A stretch of DNA of 64,000 nt from Paracoccus denitrificans (GTDB lineage: Bacteria > Pseudomonadota > Alphaproteobacteria > Rhodobacterales > Rhodobacteraceae). The notes beneath the pieces were generated by a model that searched no databases, was not told where the DNA came from, and saw only the letters and a list, made by a program, of their open reading frames with translations. This document shows positions 48,740-58,602 of the stretch, one piece after another. The position numbers and the translations under genes are program-made. Position 1 is the first letter of the stretch; every line of letters starts with the position of its first letter. Where the stretch lies: NCBI GenBank assembly GCA_005768755.1, contig VAFL01000002.1, positions 62,001-126,000 of the forward strand, given 5' to 3'.

Positions 48740-51700
48740 ATGCGCAAGTTCGTTTCCGCCGGTCTCGGTGCCTGTCTTATCATTTCGGCAACCATCGGTG
48801 GGGCGATCGCCCAAGACGCCATACCTGAGCGCAGGTTGCCGTTGCAGGATGGCTTCGACCTGCCCGGCGGCGATCTTGGCCCGATATTCGAGATCAACCA
48901 ATCCGCCTGTATCGAGGCCTGCCTGGCCAACAGCGCCTGCACCGCGCTGACCTATAATGCCGGTGCGCGTGCCTGCTTCCCGAAGGCCAATCCTGGCGCG
49001 CCGGTGCCCTTCGCAGGCGCGCTGTCGGGCGAGGTTCGCAACACTGATCCAGCGACCATCAGCCGCGCCCAGGCACGCCTGGCCGAAGATCACAGCTGGT
49101 TGCGCGAATCGGATATCGCGGCCGCCTACGATCTTGCCGCGCGGCTTGGACAGACCTATCCCGGCTACGGCGCTACCGATGATGAACTGCGCCAGACCGT
49201 TAATGAATGGGCCGGCACGGCCAGCGACACCGCGATCCGCGCGCAGGGCGCACTGACCGCGACAACGGATTCCGCCATCGACTGGCTGCAGCTTTCAGCG
49301 CTTTACACGAATGCCGCCGCCAATTCAGACAATAGCAGCGAAATGCAGCGGCTGGCATTGGCCGCAGCAACCAATGCATGGCTGCGCGATCCGGGTGACG
49401 GGGCGATGAGCTTGCTGGTATGGGCACGCGCTGCGGAAAAGCAGCAGCGCGGCCGCGATGGCCTGCAAGCCCTGCGCAGCGGACCGCAGGCCGCGCCTGA
49501 AATTGCCGGAGCGTTGGACGAATTCGTCGGCAATTACGGTTTCCGCGTACAGGATCAGGAAGTGCGCGCCTCTGGTCCCGAGCCGCGCATGTGCGTCTAT
49601 TTCTCTGACAATCTGTCGCGCAACGCCGATCTTCGGCCGTTCGTCTCGCTGCCGGATCAGACGTTCGGACTGGAACCCAATGGCAGCGAGCTTTGCATCA
49701 CCGGGATGGAACGCGGCGCTGACGTCACGGTCACCATGCGTGCAGGCCTGCCGTCCGCTGATGGCGACACGCTGACGCGCGATGTCGAACTGACGTCGTA
49801 CATCCCCGATCGCGATCCGATGGTGCGCTTTCCGGGCCGTGCCTATGTGCTACCCGCATCGGGCGATCTGGGGCTGACGCTTTATTCCGTGAATGCCGCC
49901 GAGGCTGAACTGACACTGTATCGCATGTCCGATCGCAACCTTGTGCAGGCGTTGCGCGACCAGATGTTCGGCACGCCTCTGGATGGCTGGCGCGCCAATG
50001 AGTTCACGACAGAGCTTGGCACCCAGATCTGGGAAGGCTTCGCGACCGTTGCCCCGCCCGCCGGTGGCGGCGCGCATCCTGTCAATGCCGAGGTCGCGAC
50101 GCGCCTTGATCTGCGTGGTGAGGCCGGACCCCTGCAGCCCGGCGTTTATGCCCTTTCCGCCGCCGTGCCCGATACCAGCCAGGATGACACTCCGGCCGCG
50201 ACGCAATGGTTCATGGTTTCCGATCTGGGTCTGTCCAGTTATTCGGGCACCGATGGTCTGACCGTTGCCGTGCGGGGTCTTTCTGACGCGCAGGCGCGCG
50301 CGGGCGTCAAAGTCGAACTGATCTCGCGCGGGAACGCGATACTTGGCACGGTCGTCACTGACGAACAGGGCTTCGCACATTTTGATGCCGGTCTCACGCG
50401 CGGGCGTGCTTCGGCCGAACCCGCGCTGATCACTGCCTCACGGATGGACGGCGACACGATTGCCGATTTCAGCATCCTGTCGCTGATGGACCCCGAATTC
50501 GATCTGTCCGACCGTGGCGTCGAAGGCAATCCGCCTGCGCCGCCCGTCGATCTTTTCGCGACGCTCGATCGCGGCGCATACCGGGCGGGCGAAACCGCCC
50601 ATGCCACGATCCTTGCCCGTGACGGTTTGTCCGAAGCAATCGAGGGGCTGCCGCTTTCTGCGACCGTGATCCGTCCTGATGGCGCTGAATACACAAAACT
50701 GATGCCGACCCCGGCACCCGACGGGGGCTATGTCCTGGATTTCCCGGTGCCCGCGACGGCGCCGCGCGGAAGCTGGCAGATCGACCTGCGCGTCGAAGAA
50801 GACGGCCCGGCCCTTGCGACGATGCGCATGCTGGTCGAGGACTTCCTGCCGGAACGGATTGATTTCGACCTGGACCTGCCCGACACGCCACAGCCCGCGA
50901 CGCAGGAAATTGCTGCCGATATCAGCGCGCGATGGCTGTATGGCGCGCCGGCGGCCGATCTGCCGGTCGAGGGGGAACTGACGCTCAGCCCCGCACGCAG
51001 CCTGCCCGAATGGGAAGGATACGTCTTTGGCCGCCACGACGAAACCCAGCCCGAGGGCGCGGGGATGCTGGCTGGCACCACGGATGCTGATGGCGTTTAT
51101 CATCTTCAGGCGAACCTTCCGCCAGCACTGGCGCAGACGACGCGGCCCTGGAACCTGACGGTTCGGCTGGACATCCTGGAAGGTGCCGGTCGGCCGGTCG
51201 AACGCAGCGATACGGCATTGATCCTGCCCGCCGATGTTACGGTGGGGATCAACCCGAATTTCGAAGACCTCACCGTGCCTGAAAACGGCGAGGCGTCTTT
51301 CACCGTGATCGCCGTTGACGATGATCTGCTGCCGGTTGACGGCACCTATGACTGGCAGCTGAACCGTATCCAGTCCGATTATCAGTGGTATTCCATCGAT
51401 GGCGACTGGCAGTGGGAAGTAATTACCAATCGAACCACGGTCGACAGCGGCAATGCTGCGCTTGACAACACCGGCCCGGCCACCGTGACCACGAATGTGG
51501 AATGGGGCGAGTACGAATTTGTGCTGACGGCGCCGAACGGGGCCGAAAGCTCGATCCTGTTCTATGCCGGATGGGGTGCGGCAAGCAGCGCCGAGGAAAC
51601 CCCCGACAGATTGCGTGTGACGCTGGACAAACCTGCCTATCGCGCCGGAGAGACCGCGACCGTGACCTTCGAAGCACCCTCGGCCGGTGCCGCCCTGGTT

Positions 51701-54229
51701 TCGGTCATGTCAAACCGGCTGATCGCCATGCAATCGGTTGAAACAACAGCAGGGGTCAACACGGTCGAACTGCCTGTCACCGATGAATGGGGCGCGGGCG
51801 TCTACGTGGCAGTCAGCGCCATCCGGCCCGTGGGCGAAGATGCCGGCCACGCCCCGATGCGCACCCTGGGCCTGGCCCCTGCCGCCGTCGATCCGGGCGA
51901 GCGCAGGTTGCAAGCCAGTATCGAGGCACCCGAGCAGATCGATCCACGTCAGACGGCCGAGGTGACACTTTCTGTCACCGGCGCTGCCGAGGGCGAGACC
52001 GTGAATGCGACCATATGGGCCGTGGACCAGGGCATTCTTAACCTGACGCGCTATGAACCGCCGTCGGCCACCGATCACTATTTCGGCCAGCGTCGGCTGG
52101 GCGTCGGCATGCGCGACCTCTACGGTCGGCTCATTCTGGCGTCGGGCGCGTCAGACGGCGCGATCCGTTCGGGCGGGGATACGGCCGCTGTCGGGACCGC
52201 CGCCCCGCCGCCGACCGAAAAGCTGATGTCCTGGTTCTCTGGTCCCGTCACGCTGGACGCATCCGGCAAGGCCACAGTTTCGGTGCCCCTGCCCGATTTC
52301 AACGGCGAAGTGCGGCTGATGGCCGTTGCCTGGACCAAGCACGCGGTGGGTCAGGCCGACCGCACCATGCTGGTGCGCGATCCCGTCGTGATGACGGTGA
52401 CGGCACCCGCCTTCCTGGCACCAGGCGACGTGGCCGAGGCACAGATCGCACTGACCCATGTCTCGGGTCCGGCGGGCGATGTTTCTCTTTCCGTGTCGCC
52501 CCTGGGCGACGGTCCGGCGATTGGCACCGCCGATCTGCCCGCCACGGTGTCCCTGACCGAGGGCGAGCGCGTGCCGCTTGGCCTGTCGCTGTCCGCACCG
52601 CCGACAGAGGGGCCAGCCGCATTGCGCGTTTCCGCCACCTTGCCTGACGGGCGCACCGTGACGAAAGACCTGCAGATCCCGGTTCTGGTCAATGACGAGC
52701 CGGTTACACGGGCGATGCGCATCACCCTTGCGCCGGGCCAGAGCCTTAGCCCGAACCTGTCCGAACTGGGCCGCTTCACGCCCGGATCGGGCCGGTTGAC
52801 GGCCTCGGTCGGGGTCTATGCGCTGCTGGATATTCCGGCCGCGCTGACCCTGTTGCGCAATTACCCCTATGGCTGCACAGAGCAGCTGACCTCGGCCGCG
52901 ATGCCGCAGCTTTACGTGGGCAATCTGCTACCCGACAACGCCCCGCCCCTGCCGGGTGAGTTACCGCGCGGCATTGACGAGGCAATCGAACAGATTTTGA
53001 CCCGGCAAAATACCTCGGGCGGGTTCGGCATGTGGAATGCCGGCAGCGGAGAGCGGTGGCTGGATGCCTATGTGACCGACTTTCTGTCGCGGGCGCGTGC
53101 CGCCGGTCATGATGTGCCGGATGCCAACTTTCGCCGTGCGCTCAGCAATCTTCAGAACCGGCTGAATTCGTCGACTGATGCGGAATATGCGGACCCCGAT
53201 GAAGCCTCGGCCATGGCCTATGCGTCATATGTGCTGGCCCGCGAACGCGCCGCGGTGGTCAGCGACCTGCGCTATTACGCCGATACCGGGCGCAACAGTT
53301 TCGCAACACCCATGGCGGCTGCACAGCTTGGTGCGGCGCTGGCATTCCTTGGCGACCAGCCCCGTGCCGACCGCATGTTCGCCCATGCCCAGAACCTGCT
53401 GGAAGAAAGCGCGGACCGGCCTGGCCTGCGCCGCGATTTCGGCACGCTTCTGCGTGACCGCGCGGCGGTGCTGGCGCTTGCATCCGAGGCTGGCTCTCAG
53501 CGGATCGACCCTGCGCGCCTCGCCTCGGATATGGCGCGCCAGATTGCCACGCGCGAAAATGGTGCGCTGTCCACGCAGGAGGCAATGTGGACGGTTCTTG
53601 CCGGGCAGGCGCTTGTTGCGGGTAATGATCCCAGCCAGGGCATTACCCTTGGCGGTGCGCCCCTGTCCGGCCCGGTCGCCGATCTTGGTGATGCATCCGC
53701 ACCCCTGTCAGTGCCTTTGGCCAACGCGGGCAACCGCCCCGTCGATGTCACGATCTCGGCGACTGCCGTGCCCGATGAACCGGTTGCAGGGGGCGGCACG
53801 GCCTATGCGATTTCACGGCGTTACTTCACCCCTGAAGGGCAACCGCTGAACCCGGCACAGGTCACGCAGGGTCAGCGCATGGTCGCAGTGCTGGAAGTCC
53901 GTCCCTATTCAGCCGAAGGCGGACGCCTGATCGTGACTGATCCGCTGCCCGCCGGGTTCGAAATCGACAACCCGAACCTGATCGAAGCCGGCGAGATCTC
54001 TGGCCTGAACTGGTTGCAGGGAGGTGTGACGACCGAGATGACAGAGTTCCGTTCTGATCGCTTTGCGGCCTCGGTGGAATGGAGCCAGGACAGTTCGTTC
54101 CAGCTTGCTTATCGGCTGCGCGCCGTCACGCCGGGACAGTTCCACCATCCGGCGGCCACCGTCTCGGATTTCTATCGTCCGGAACGCCGGGGCTGGACCG
54201 ACAGTGCGACGGTTTCGATCGCACCTTGA
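48740..54229 (+). CDS. Alpha-2-macroglobulin family protein, YfhM-like, with N-terminal PAN/apple-type domain
   Basis: Giant secreted protease-trap protein of 1829 residues. Signal peptide at about residues 1-24 (cleavage near AIAQ); an LGAC at residues 9-12 looks like a lipobox but lies before the hydrophobic core, so lipidation is doubtful. Residues about 57-80 have four Cys in a PAN/apple pattern (CIEACLANSACTAL). A long series of beta-sandwich macroglobulin repeats follows, and the thioester motif GCTEQ is intact with Cys at residue 1379, then the alpha-helical TED domain and a receptor-like C-terminal region. Such proteins trap foreign proteases in the periplasm. It overlaps the PBP1C gene, the same pairing as E. 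coli yfhM-pbpC. Start ATG 48740 begins the signal peptide; it is divergent from flhA across 193 bp. Confidence 0.92.
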   Translation: MRKFVSAGLGACLIISATIGGAIAQDAIPERRLPLQDGFDLPGGDLGPIFEINQSACIEACLANSACTALTYNAGARACFPKANPGAPVPFAGALSGEVRNTDPATISRAQARLAEDHSWLRESDIAAAYDLAARLGQTYPGYGATDDELRQTVNEWAGTASDTAIRAQGALTATTDSAIDWLQLSALYTNAAANSDNSSEMQRLALAAATNAWLRDPGDGAMSLLVWARAAEKQQRGRDGLQALRSGPQAAPEIAGALDEFVGNYGFRVQDQEVRASGPEPRMCVYFSDNLSRNADLRPFVSLPDQTFGLEPNGSELCITGMERGADVTVTMRAGLPSADGDTLTRDVELTSYIPDRDPMVRFPGRAYVLPASGDLGLTLYSVNAAEAELTLYRMSDRNLVQALRDQMFGTPLDGWRANEFTTELGTQIWEGFATVAPPAGGGAHPVNAEVATRLDLRGEAGPLQPGVYALSAAVPDTSQDDTPAATQWFMVSDLGLSSYSGTDGLTVAVRGLSDAQARAGVKVELISRGNAILGTVVTDEQGFAHFDAGLTRGRASAEPALITASRMDGDTIADFSILSLMDPEFDLSDRGVEGNPPAPPVDLFATLDRGAYRAGETAHATILARDGLSEAIEGLPLSATVIRPDGAEYTKLMPTPAPDGGYVLDFPVPATAPRGSWQIDLRVEEDGPALATMRMLVEDFLPERIDFDLDLPDTPQPATQEIAADISARWLYGAPAADLPVEGELTLSPARSLPEWEGYVFGRHDETQPEGAGMLAGTTDADGVYHLQANLPPALAQTTRPWNLTVRLDILEGAGRPVERSDTALILPADVTVGINPNFEDLTVPENGEASFTVIAVDDDLLPVDGTYDWQLNRIQSDYQWYSIDGDWQWEVITNRTTVDSGNAALDNTGPATVTTNVEWGEYEFVLTAPNGAESSILFYAGWGAASSAEETPDRLRVTLDKPAYRAGETATVTFEAPSAGAALVSVMSNRLIAMQSVETTAGVNTVELPVTDEWGAGVYVAVSAIRPVGEDAGHAPMRTLGLAPAAVDPGERRLQASIEAPEQIDPRQTAEVTLSVTGAAEGETVNATIWAVDQGILNLTRYEPPSATDHYFGQRRLGVGMRDLYGRLILASGASDGAIRSGGDTAAVGTAAPPPTEKLMSWFSGPVTLDASGKATVSVPLPDFNGEVRLMAVAWTKHAVGQADRTMLVRDPVVMTVTAPAFLAPGDVAEAQIALTHVSGPAGDVSLSVSPLGDGPAIGTADLPATVSLTEGERVPLGLSLSAPPTEGPAALRVSATLPDGRTVTKDLQIPVLVNDEPVTRAMRITLAPGQSLSPNLSELGRFTPGSGRLTASVGVYALLDIPAALTLLRNYPYGCTEQLTSAAMPQLYVGNLLPDNAPPLPGELPRGIDEAIEQILTRQNTSGGFGMWNAGSGERWLDAYVTDFLSRARAAGHDVPDANFRRALSNLQNRLNSSTDAEYADPDEASAMAYASYVLARERAAVVSDLRYYADTGRNSFATPMAAAQLGAALAFLGDQPRADRMFAHAQNLLEESADRPGLRRDFGTLLRDRAAVLALASEAGSQRIDPARLASDMARQIATRENGALSTQEAMWTVLAGQALVAGNDPSQGITLGGAPLSGPVADLGDASAPLSVPLANAGNRPVDVTISATAVPDEPVAGGGTAYAISRRYFTPEGQPLNPAQVTQGQRMVAVLEVRPYSAEGGRLIVTDPLPAGFEIDNPNLIEAGEISGLNWLQGGVTTEMTEFRSDRFAASVEWSQDSSFQLAYRLRAVTPGQFHHPAATVSDFYRPERRGWTDSATVSIAP

Positions 54230-56348
54230 TCGCACGCGGCCCGATCCCGCCCGGCGTGCCGGGCGACGGATCATCGCCGCGGCGATTGTGCTCGGGTTGA
54301 TTGGCGCGGCAGCGGACGGGGCACGAACGGCCTTCTGGCGCTGGATTGATGCGACGCCGCTGCCGATGCTTGCGGTGCAGACCGGCACCGAAGTGCTGGC
54401 CCGCGATGGCAGTCTGCTGCGCGCCTTTCAGGTCGAGGACGGCCTTTGGCGGTTGGCCCCACCGGCGGCTGGCGTCGATGCGCGCTTCCAGAAGATGCTG
54501 ATTGCCTGGGAGGATCAGCGTTTCACGGATCATGCCGGCGTCGACCCCCGCGCCGTGCTGCGCGCAGCCGCGCAAGCGGTGCGCCATGGCCGCGTAGTCT
54601 CGGGCGCGTCCACGCTGTCCATGCAGACCGCACGCCTGCTGGAACGCGGGACGACAGCTGAATGGGGCGGCAAGATGCGCCAGGCCAGACTTGCCATGGC
54701 CCTTGAACGACGCATCGGCAAGGAAGGCGTTCTGTCGCTGTATCTGCGACTGGCACCATATGGCGGAAATACCGAAGGCGTGCGGGCAGCTTCGCTGATG
54801 TGGTTCGGCAAGGAGCCGACGCGCCTGACGCCGGCAGAAAGCGCGCTTCTGGTGGCATTGCCCCAAGCGCCGGAAGCACGGCGGCCGGACATTTCCGCGC
54901 GCCGCGAAACCGCAGAGATTGCGCGCAACCGTGTCCTTGATCGGGCCGAGGCGGCAGGCATTATCGATGCCGAAGCAGCCGAACTGGCCCGCTCTGCCCC
55001 GATGCCCACGGCGCGGCGGGCCTTTCCGAACCATGCGGCGCTGCTGGCCGAGCGCCTGCACCGCGAAAATCCCGGTGCGCCGCGCATAGAAACCACCATT
55101 GACCCGCAGCTGCAGCGCGCAGCCGAGGCGTTGATCATGCGCGCGGTCAAGGGACAATCTGACCGCGTGTCCGCAGCCGCGATTCTGGCCGATCACGGCA
55201 CCGGCGAAATCCTGGCCGAGATCGGGACAGCGAGTTATGGCGACACGCCCCGCGACGGATTCGTCGATATGACACGGGCGCTGCGCTCTCCGGGATCGAC
55301 GCTGAAGCCCTTTGTCTACGCGCTCGGATTTGACGATGGACTGATCCATCCTGAAACGCTGATCGAGGATCGCGCGGCCATCTTCGGGCGCTGGCAACCG
55401 CAGAACTTCGATCGTCATTTCCGTGGCACGGTGACCATCCGTCGCGCCCTGCAGGAATCGCTGAACATCCCGGTGGTGCGTGTCGCCGATGCGCTTGGAC
55501 CGGCCCGGATCATGGCCGGCCTGCGCCGCGCGGGGATGCGGATCAAGGTGCAGGGCGGCACGCCGGGCCTCGCACTCGTTCTGGGCGGTGGCGGTGTGTC
55601 GCTGCATGATCTGGTGGCAGGTTATGCCGCATTGGCAAACGGGGGCCACACGGTGGCGCTGCATGATGTTCCGCCAAGTGGTAAGGCCCATGCGCAATCG
55701 CGGGTGGTCAGCCGTGCCGCCGCCTGGCAAATCGGATCGATCCTGTCGCGATTGCCGCCGCCACAGGGCCGGCCGGCGGGACGTGTCGCCTATAAGACGG
55801 GAACCAGCTATGGCCACCGCGATGCGCTGGCGGTGGGCTATGACGGACGCTTCGTCGCTGGTGTCTGGCTGGGTCGGGCTGATGGCACGCCTGTTCCCGG
55901 CGCCTTCGGCGGCGATCTGGCGGCGCCGGTCCTGTTCGATCTGTTCGACATGCTGGGCACGCGCCGAAAGGCATTGCCACCACCGCCGCCTGAAACGCTG
56001 ATCGTTGCAAACCCGCAATTGCCGCAGCCCTTGCGCCAGTTTGCCCCGGCCGGCGCAATCAGCCGGCCCGCCGCGCCGCGGATCATGACAATGACCGGCA
56101 TCGCCGATCCGCTGACCATCGTCTTCCCCCCGGACGGGGCAGAACTGGAACTTTCATCCGACAGCATCCCGGTGCGGTTGCGCGGCGGTGTGCCACCCTA
56201 CACCTGGCTTTTGAACGGCGCGCCAGCCGCCATAGCCACGCCCGAGCCGATGACCGTTATCGAAGCTGTTCCCGGTATTTCCGAACTGACCGTCACCGAT
56301 GCGACAGGGACGACGCGCAGGGCGCGATTGCGCATGACCCACCCCTGA
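54204..56348 (+). CDS. pbpC: Penicillin-binding protein 1C
   Basis: Bifunctional class A penicillin-binding protein of about 714 residues. One transmembrane helix near the N-terminus (RRIIAAAIVLGLIGAAADGA); glycosyltransferase (family 51) motifs WEDQRFTDHAGVDPRAVLRA and GASTLSMQTARLL; transpeptidase motifs SPGSTLKPF with Ser365, SLNIP, and YKTGTS with Lys531; and a C-terminal beta-sandwich (BiPBP_C type, PDGAELEL start). I propose a GTG start at 54204, 26 bp inside the end of the macroglobulin gene, because an in-frame ATG at 54063 would add a long non-homologous stretch. The linkage with an alpha-2-macroglobulin gene is conserved and is thought to couple protease trapping to wall repair. Confidence 0.92.
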   Translation: MRRFRSHLDRTRPDPARRAGRRIIAAAIVLGLIGAAADGARTAFWRWIDATPLPMLAVQTGTEVLARDGSLLRAFQVEDGLWRLAPPAAGVDARFQKMLIAWEDQRFTDHAGVDPRAVLRAAAQAVRHGRVVSGASTLSMQTARLLERGTTAEWGGKMRQARLAMALERRIGKEGVLSLYLRLAPYGGNTEGVRAASLMWFGKEPTRLTPAESALLVALPQAPEARRPDISARRETAEIARNRVLDRAEAAGIIDAEAAELARSAPMPTARRAFPNHAALLAERLHRENPGAPRIETTIDPQLQRAAEALIMRAVKGQSDRVSAAAILADHGTGEILAEIGTASYGDTPRDGFVDMTRALRSPGSTLKPFVYALGFDDGLIHPETLIEDRAAIFGRWQPQNFDRHFRGTVTIRRALQESLNIPVVRVADALGPARIMAGLRRAGMRIKVQGGTPGLALVLGGGGVSLHDLVAGYAALANGGHTVALHDVPPSGKAHAQSRVVSRAAAWQIGSILSRLPPPQGRPAGRVAYKTGTSYGHRDALAVGYDGRFVAGVWLGRADGTPVPGAFGGDLAAPVLFDLFDMLGTRRKALPPPPPETLIVANPQLPQPLRQFAPAGAISRPAAPRIMTMTGIADPLTIVFPPDGAELELSSDSIPVRLRGGVPPYTWLLNGAPAAIATPEPMTVIEAVPGISELTVTDATGTTRRARLRMTHP

Positions 56349-56416
56349 CTGCCACCCGCCCCCGAAGATATGAGCCGGGGCAAGGTGTCGCAGCGGTCAA
56401 ATCTGACTAAAATGGT

Positions 56417-56444
56417 TTGACAACCAACGCCCTTCCGATAAAAA
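56417..56444 (+). promoter_or_regulatory. Putative sigma70-type promoter for the imelysin operon
   Basis: TTGACA at 56417-56422 and TAAAAA at 56439-56444 with a 16-bp spacer, about 40 bp before the imelysin start. The -35 is a perfect consensus and the -10 matches four of six. The surrounding stretch is AT-rich compared with the rest of the window. I did not find a convincing Fur, Irr or RirA box around it, although iron control would be expected. Confidence 0.4.
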
Positions 56445-56482
56445 CACTAGGGTATGCCGACATCTCTCGAGGAGCGTTCACG

Positions 56483-57733
56483 TTGCGCAAATCCCTGACC
56501 GCCATATCGCTGGTAATGCTGGCCCCCACAGCCTTCGCAGCAACGCCTGACGAGGTTGTCGTCAATTATGCCAATATCGCCGAAGCAGCCTATGGTGACA
56601 GCCTGACCACTGCAGAGTCACTGCGCAGCGCCATCACTGCGTTGGTCGAAAGCCCATCGGAAGAGACCCTGACGGCGGCGCGCAAGGCATGGACGGCTGC
56701 CCGTGTCCCTTACCAGCAGACAGAGGCTTTCCGGTTCGGCAATGCGATTGTCGATGACTGGGAAGGGCGGGTGAATGCCTGGCCGCTGGACGAGGGGCTG
56801 ATCGATTACGTCGCCGACGACACGCCCTCGGCCGAGGATAACGAGCTGGCGCAGTTGAACGTGATCGCAACCCCCTCGCTGGAACTTGGGACCGAAACGC
56901 TGGACGCGTCCACCATTTCGCCCGATACGATCCGTGCCCTGCACGAAGCCGGCGGGATCGAGGCCAATGTCGCTTCGGGCTATCACGCGATTGAATTTCT
57001 GCTTTGGGGTCAGGATCTGAACGGGACCGGCCCGGGGGCGGGTGCCCGACCCTACACCGATTACGCAGAGGGCGACGAATGCACCGGCGGGAATTGCGAT
57101 CGCCGCGCCGCATATCTGGTTGCCGCCGCCGATCTGCTGGTCAGCGATCTGGAAGAAATGGTTGCAAACTGGGCCGTTGGCGGTTCAGCCCGGCAGCAGG
57201 TCACCAGCGATGCGCAAGCCGGCCTGAACGCGATGCTGACCGGCATGGGCAGCCTGTCTTACGGCGAACAGGCGGGCGAACGGATGAAGCTGGGCCTGAT
57301 GCTGAACGATCCCGAAGAAGAACATGACTGCTTCTCTGATCAGACCCATTTCAGCCATTACTATGACGGGCTGGGCATCCAGAACGTCTATCTGGGTCAC
57401 TATACGCGCACCGATGGCAGCGAAGTCACCGGTCCGTCGCTGTCCGAACTTGTTGCCGAAAAGGATGCAGGCGTCGATGAAGCGCTGAAAGCCGATCTTG
57501 ACGCGACAATGGCCGCCTTGACCAATCTGCGCGACACAGCCGAGGCTGGAACAGCTTATGATCAGATGCTTGCGCCCGGCAATGCCGAGGGTGAGGCCAC
57601 GATCACCGCCGCCATCGACGCGCTTGTGAAACAGACCCAGGGCATCGAACGCGCCGTGGCCGTGCTGGGCCTGAACAGCATCGAATTCGAAGGCTCTGAC
57701 AGCCTCGACAACCCAAATGCCGTCTTCCAGTAA
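56483..57733 (+). CDS. Imelysin-family iron-regulated periplasmic protein
   Basis: Periplasmic protein of 416 residues related to imelysin/ICMP and IrpA, linked with iron acquisition. Start is TTG at 56483 with GAGGAG 8 nt upstream; this gives a clean Sec signal peptide (RKSLTAISLVMLAPTAFA). The GxHxxE motif of the family is GYHAIEFLLWGQD with His168 and Glu171, and an AAxVPYQQTEAFRFG segment marks the first helical repeat. Imelysins form a duplicated four-helix bundle and are not true peptidases in most bacteria. Neighbours are Bfd, bacterioferritin and a di-haem cytochrome, all iron-related. Confidence 0.88.
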   Translation: MRKSLTAISLVMLAPTAFAATPDEVVVNYANIAEAAYGDSLTTAESLRSAITALVESPSEETLTAARKAWTAARVPYQQTEAFRFGNAIVDDWEGRVNAWPLDEGLIDYVADDTPSAEDNELAQLNVIATPSLELGTETLDASTISPDTIRALHEAGGIEANVASGYHAIEFLLWGQDLNGTGPGAGARPYTDYAEGDECTGGNCDRRAAYLVAAADLLVSDLEEMVANWAVGGSARQQVTSDAQAGLNAMLTGMGSLSYGEQAGERMKLGLMLNDPEEEHDCFSDQTHFSHYYDGLGIQNVYLGHYTRTDGSEVTGPSLSELVAEKDAGVDEALKADLDATMAALTNLRDTAEAGTAYDQMLAPGNAEGEATITAAIDALVKQTQGIERAVAVLGLNSIEFEGSDSLDNPNAVFQ

Positions 57734-57769
57734 GACCCCTCAAGCCCCAGATAACCAAGGATTTCTGTC

Positions 57770-58048
57770 ATGATTGTCTGCCACTGCAACCAGATCACGG
57801 ACCACGATATTCGTGCCGCTGTCGGCTGGATGCGGGCGGCAGACCCTGATACCATCGTCACGCCCGGCAGGATCTATCACGCGCTTGGAAAGCGCGCGGA
57901 TTGCGGTGGGTGCATGAAGTTGTTCGTTGCGCAGATGCGTGCAGCGGACGGGTTCGCCGTTGGTAAGGGTCAACCCGTGCCGGCGGTGTTGACAGGTCTG
58001 CGTCGAAAGGTCGCAGGCCGACAGGAAAGGACTTGGAATGAAGGGTGA
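57770..58048 (+). CDS. bfd: Bacterioferritin-associated ferredoxin Bfd
   Basis: A 92-residue [2Fe-2S] protein that reduces bacterioferritin to release stored iron. The cluster ligands are Cys4 and Cys6 (VCHCNQIT) and Cys45 and Cys48 (ADCGGCMK), a CxC...CxxC arrangement. It is longer than E. coli Bfd (64 residues), with a few extra residues between the two Cys pairs and a basic C-terminal tail. Start ATG 57770 follows AAGGATT. It overlaps the bacterioferritin gene by 11 bp, so partner proteins are coupled. Confidence 0.9.
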   Translation: MIVCHCNQITDHDIRAAVGWMRAADPDTIVTPGRIYHALGKRADCGGCMKLFVAQMRAADGFAVGKGQPVPAVLTGLRRKVAGRQERTWNEG

Positions 58049-58523
58049 CGCAAAGGTAATTGACTACCTAAACGCAGCTCTAAGGTCGGAATTGACGGCA
58101 GTCAGCCAGTACTGGCTGCATTATCGCCTGCAGGAGGATTGGGGCTACGGCAAGATCGCCGACAAATCCCGCGCCGAATCGATCGAGGAAATGAACCACG
58201 CGGATCGGCTGATCCAGCGGATCATCTTCCTTGAAGGGCACCCGAACCTGCAGAAGCTGGATCCGCTGCGCATTGGTGAAAACATCAAGGAGACGATGGA
58301 AGCCGATCTTGCGGGTGAACATGATGCCCGCAATCTGTATATCGAGGCGCGCGACCATTGTGAAAAAGTGGGCGACTACGTCTCGAAAATCCTGTTCGAG
58401 GATCTGATCTCGGACGAGGAAGGACATATCGATTTCCTGGAGACCCAGCTTGCCCTGCACGATCAGATCGGTGCGCAGAACTACGGCCTGCTGAACGCCA
58501 AGCCGGCCAGCGAAGCCGAATGA
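58038..58523 (+). CDS. bfr: Bacterioferritin
   Basis: A 161-residue ferritin-fold subunit of the 24-mer iron-storage cage. The ferroxidase ligands are in place (Glu18, Glu51, His54, Glu94-region, Glu127 and His130 by inspection), and Met52 of EEMNHADRL is the haem ligand, so this is a haem-binding bacterioferritin rather than a plain ferritin. Start ATG 58038 has AAAGGA upstream and overlaps bfd by 11 bp. Iron-dependent regulation is likely but not visible. Confidence 0.94.
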   Translation: MKGDAKVIDYLNAALRSELTAVSQYWLHYRLQEDWGYGKIADKSRAESIEEMNHADRLIQRIIFLEGHPNLQKLDPLRIGENIKETMEADLAGEHDARNLYIEARDHCEKVGDYVSKILFEDLISDEEGHIDFLETQLALHDQIGAQNYGLLNAKPASEAE

Positions 58524-58531
58524 TCTATCGA

Positions 58532-58551
58532 CGGGCGGCAGGCGCCGCCCG
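58532..58551 (+). terminator. Hairpin after bacterioferritin gene, possible terminator
   Basis: Perfect 8-bp stem CGGGCGGC (58532-58539) and GCCGCCCG (58544-58551) with loop AGGC, 8 bp after the bfr stop. No T-run follows, so it may be a partial terminator or mRNA-end stabiliser between bfr and the di-haem cytochrome gene. Confidence 0.45.
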
Positions 58552-58602
58552 CCCGATGCCACCTGCACCCTGCCCGCAGTCTGGTCGAGTGTTTTGTCTT
58601 CC

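Noticed and set aside
54126..56018. 630-codon minus-strand open frame opposite pbpC
   Set aside because: Antisense to a gene with all PBP motifs; no supporting feature.
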